A DNA stretch of 15,592 bases. Source: Hondaea fermentalgiana (Eukaryota; Sar; Bigyra; Thraustochytrida; Thraustochytriidae). Positions 15,209 to 15,592 of this stretch are shown piece by piece. Positions within the stretch are counted from its first letter, which is position 1, and each line of letters opens with the position of its first letter. The notes beneath the pieces were generated by a model. The model was not told the DNA's origin. It worked only from the letters and a program-made list of their open reading frames with translations, and did no database searches. The stretch spans positions 8,994 through 24,585 of the forward strand of contig NPFB01000027.1 of the NCBI GenBank assembly GCA_014084085.1, given 5' to 3'. The translations under genes were made by a program, and so were the position numbers.

Positions 15209-15592
15209 CTTTGACTTTGTTTTCTAATTTAGGTTTGGCTTTGCTTTGTTTTGCTCTGGCTTTTATAACGCGAGAGTTATCTGCTTTTCTCGCTTTCTGA
15301 TTTGGTGAAGCGATTCCACGCGCCTGCCGTGAATGTACTCGACACTTGCGCGCTCTGCATGCGCCTGCTCTTGTCCAAGCCTTTCCATATTGTTGTTGGC
15401 ACTCGCGGCAATTCTTCGAAGGGCTTTGCATGAGCTTGAGGCAGGCTTGATGTGCCCTTCTTTTTTCTTTTCGTTGTCGAGGAATCGCGAGGGGCGTTTT
15501 GAAAAGGCATATCTATAACGAGGAGGGGGGTCCGCCACTCCAAATCGGCGCCATCGACACTTTTTTGCGATTTTTTTTTCCAAGATTCTATT
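15209..15592. other. Region after URI, no supported gene
   Basis: 384 bases to the window end. It begins with repeated TTTG-like pyrimidine-rich sequence (about 15205-15265), expected to include the URI 3' end, though no AATAAA is visible. A minus-strand frame of 106 codons (15583-15263) has a mixed basic composition and no recognisable motif; it could be the last exon of a gene further right, but the sequence does not show it. Confidence 0.45.
15260..15267 (-). promoter_or_regulatory. Possible minus-strand TATA element
   Basis: Read on the minus strand this is TATAAAAG in a GC-flanked setting (GCGT before, CCAG after), the same octamer as the LRR promoter. Transcription from it would run leftward, antisense through the 3' end of URI. 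No minus-strand gene lies directly downstream, so it may be chance or drive a noncoding antisense RNA. Confidence 0.2.

Overview
This is nuclear DNA from a compact, gene-dense eukaryote, most likely a flagellated protist. Seven long protein genes lie in 15.6 kb with short intergenic gaps and alternating strands, and there are no bacterial operons or ribosome binding sites. Five genes read as single open frames; two need one short GT-AG intron each. The products are eukaryote-only families: GPN-loop GTPase 2, URI/Bud27 unconventional prefoldin, a CRAL-TRIO plus GOLD lipid-transfer protein, a costars-domain protein, a ribonuclease-inhibitor-type LRR protein and two large coiled-coil proteins. 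Few introns, moderately GC-rich coding DNA and pyrimidine tracts near starts would fit a stramenopile such as a thraustochytrid, but that placement is a guess from style, not from a marker gene.

Layout. 1-126 is an uninterrupted purine tract. 209-2191 (+) is a costars-domain protein with a long disordered Ser/Arg-rich and acidic tail. 2192-2793 is a promoter/leader region with a TATA box, a pyrimidine tract and a 38-codon upstream ORF. 2794-4692 (+) is an IQ-like plus LRR protein, converging on the coiled-coil gene at 4903-6537 (-). After a 676-base gap comes GPN2 (7214-8544, -, one intron). A divergent 707-base promoter region with a 46-bp tandem duplication leads to a 780-residue coiled-coil gene (9252-11594, +). 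That gene converges on the CRAL-TRIO/GOLD gene (11883-13406, -). A second divergent promoter region, 13407-14012, carries a nested inverted repeat and a TATA box and leads to URI (14013-15208, +, one intron). The last 384 bases hold no gene I can support.

How the genes relate. GPN2 and URI both act, in yeast and animals, in assembly and nuclear delivery of RNA polymerase II, so their presence within about 7 kb is the most striking functional coincidence here. The LRR/IQ protein and the two coiled-coil proteins look like cytoskeletal or axonemal parts, and the costars domain is an actin-regulatory fold. This reads as a housekeeping and cytoskeleton neighbourhood. I see no transposon, CRISPR array, phage gene, rRNA or tRNA. 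No complete novel system is evident. The best leads are the unusual costars architecture, the duplicated promoter element, the nested inverted repeat and the GPN2/URI linkage.
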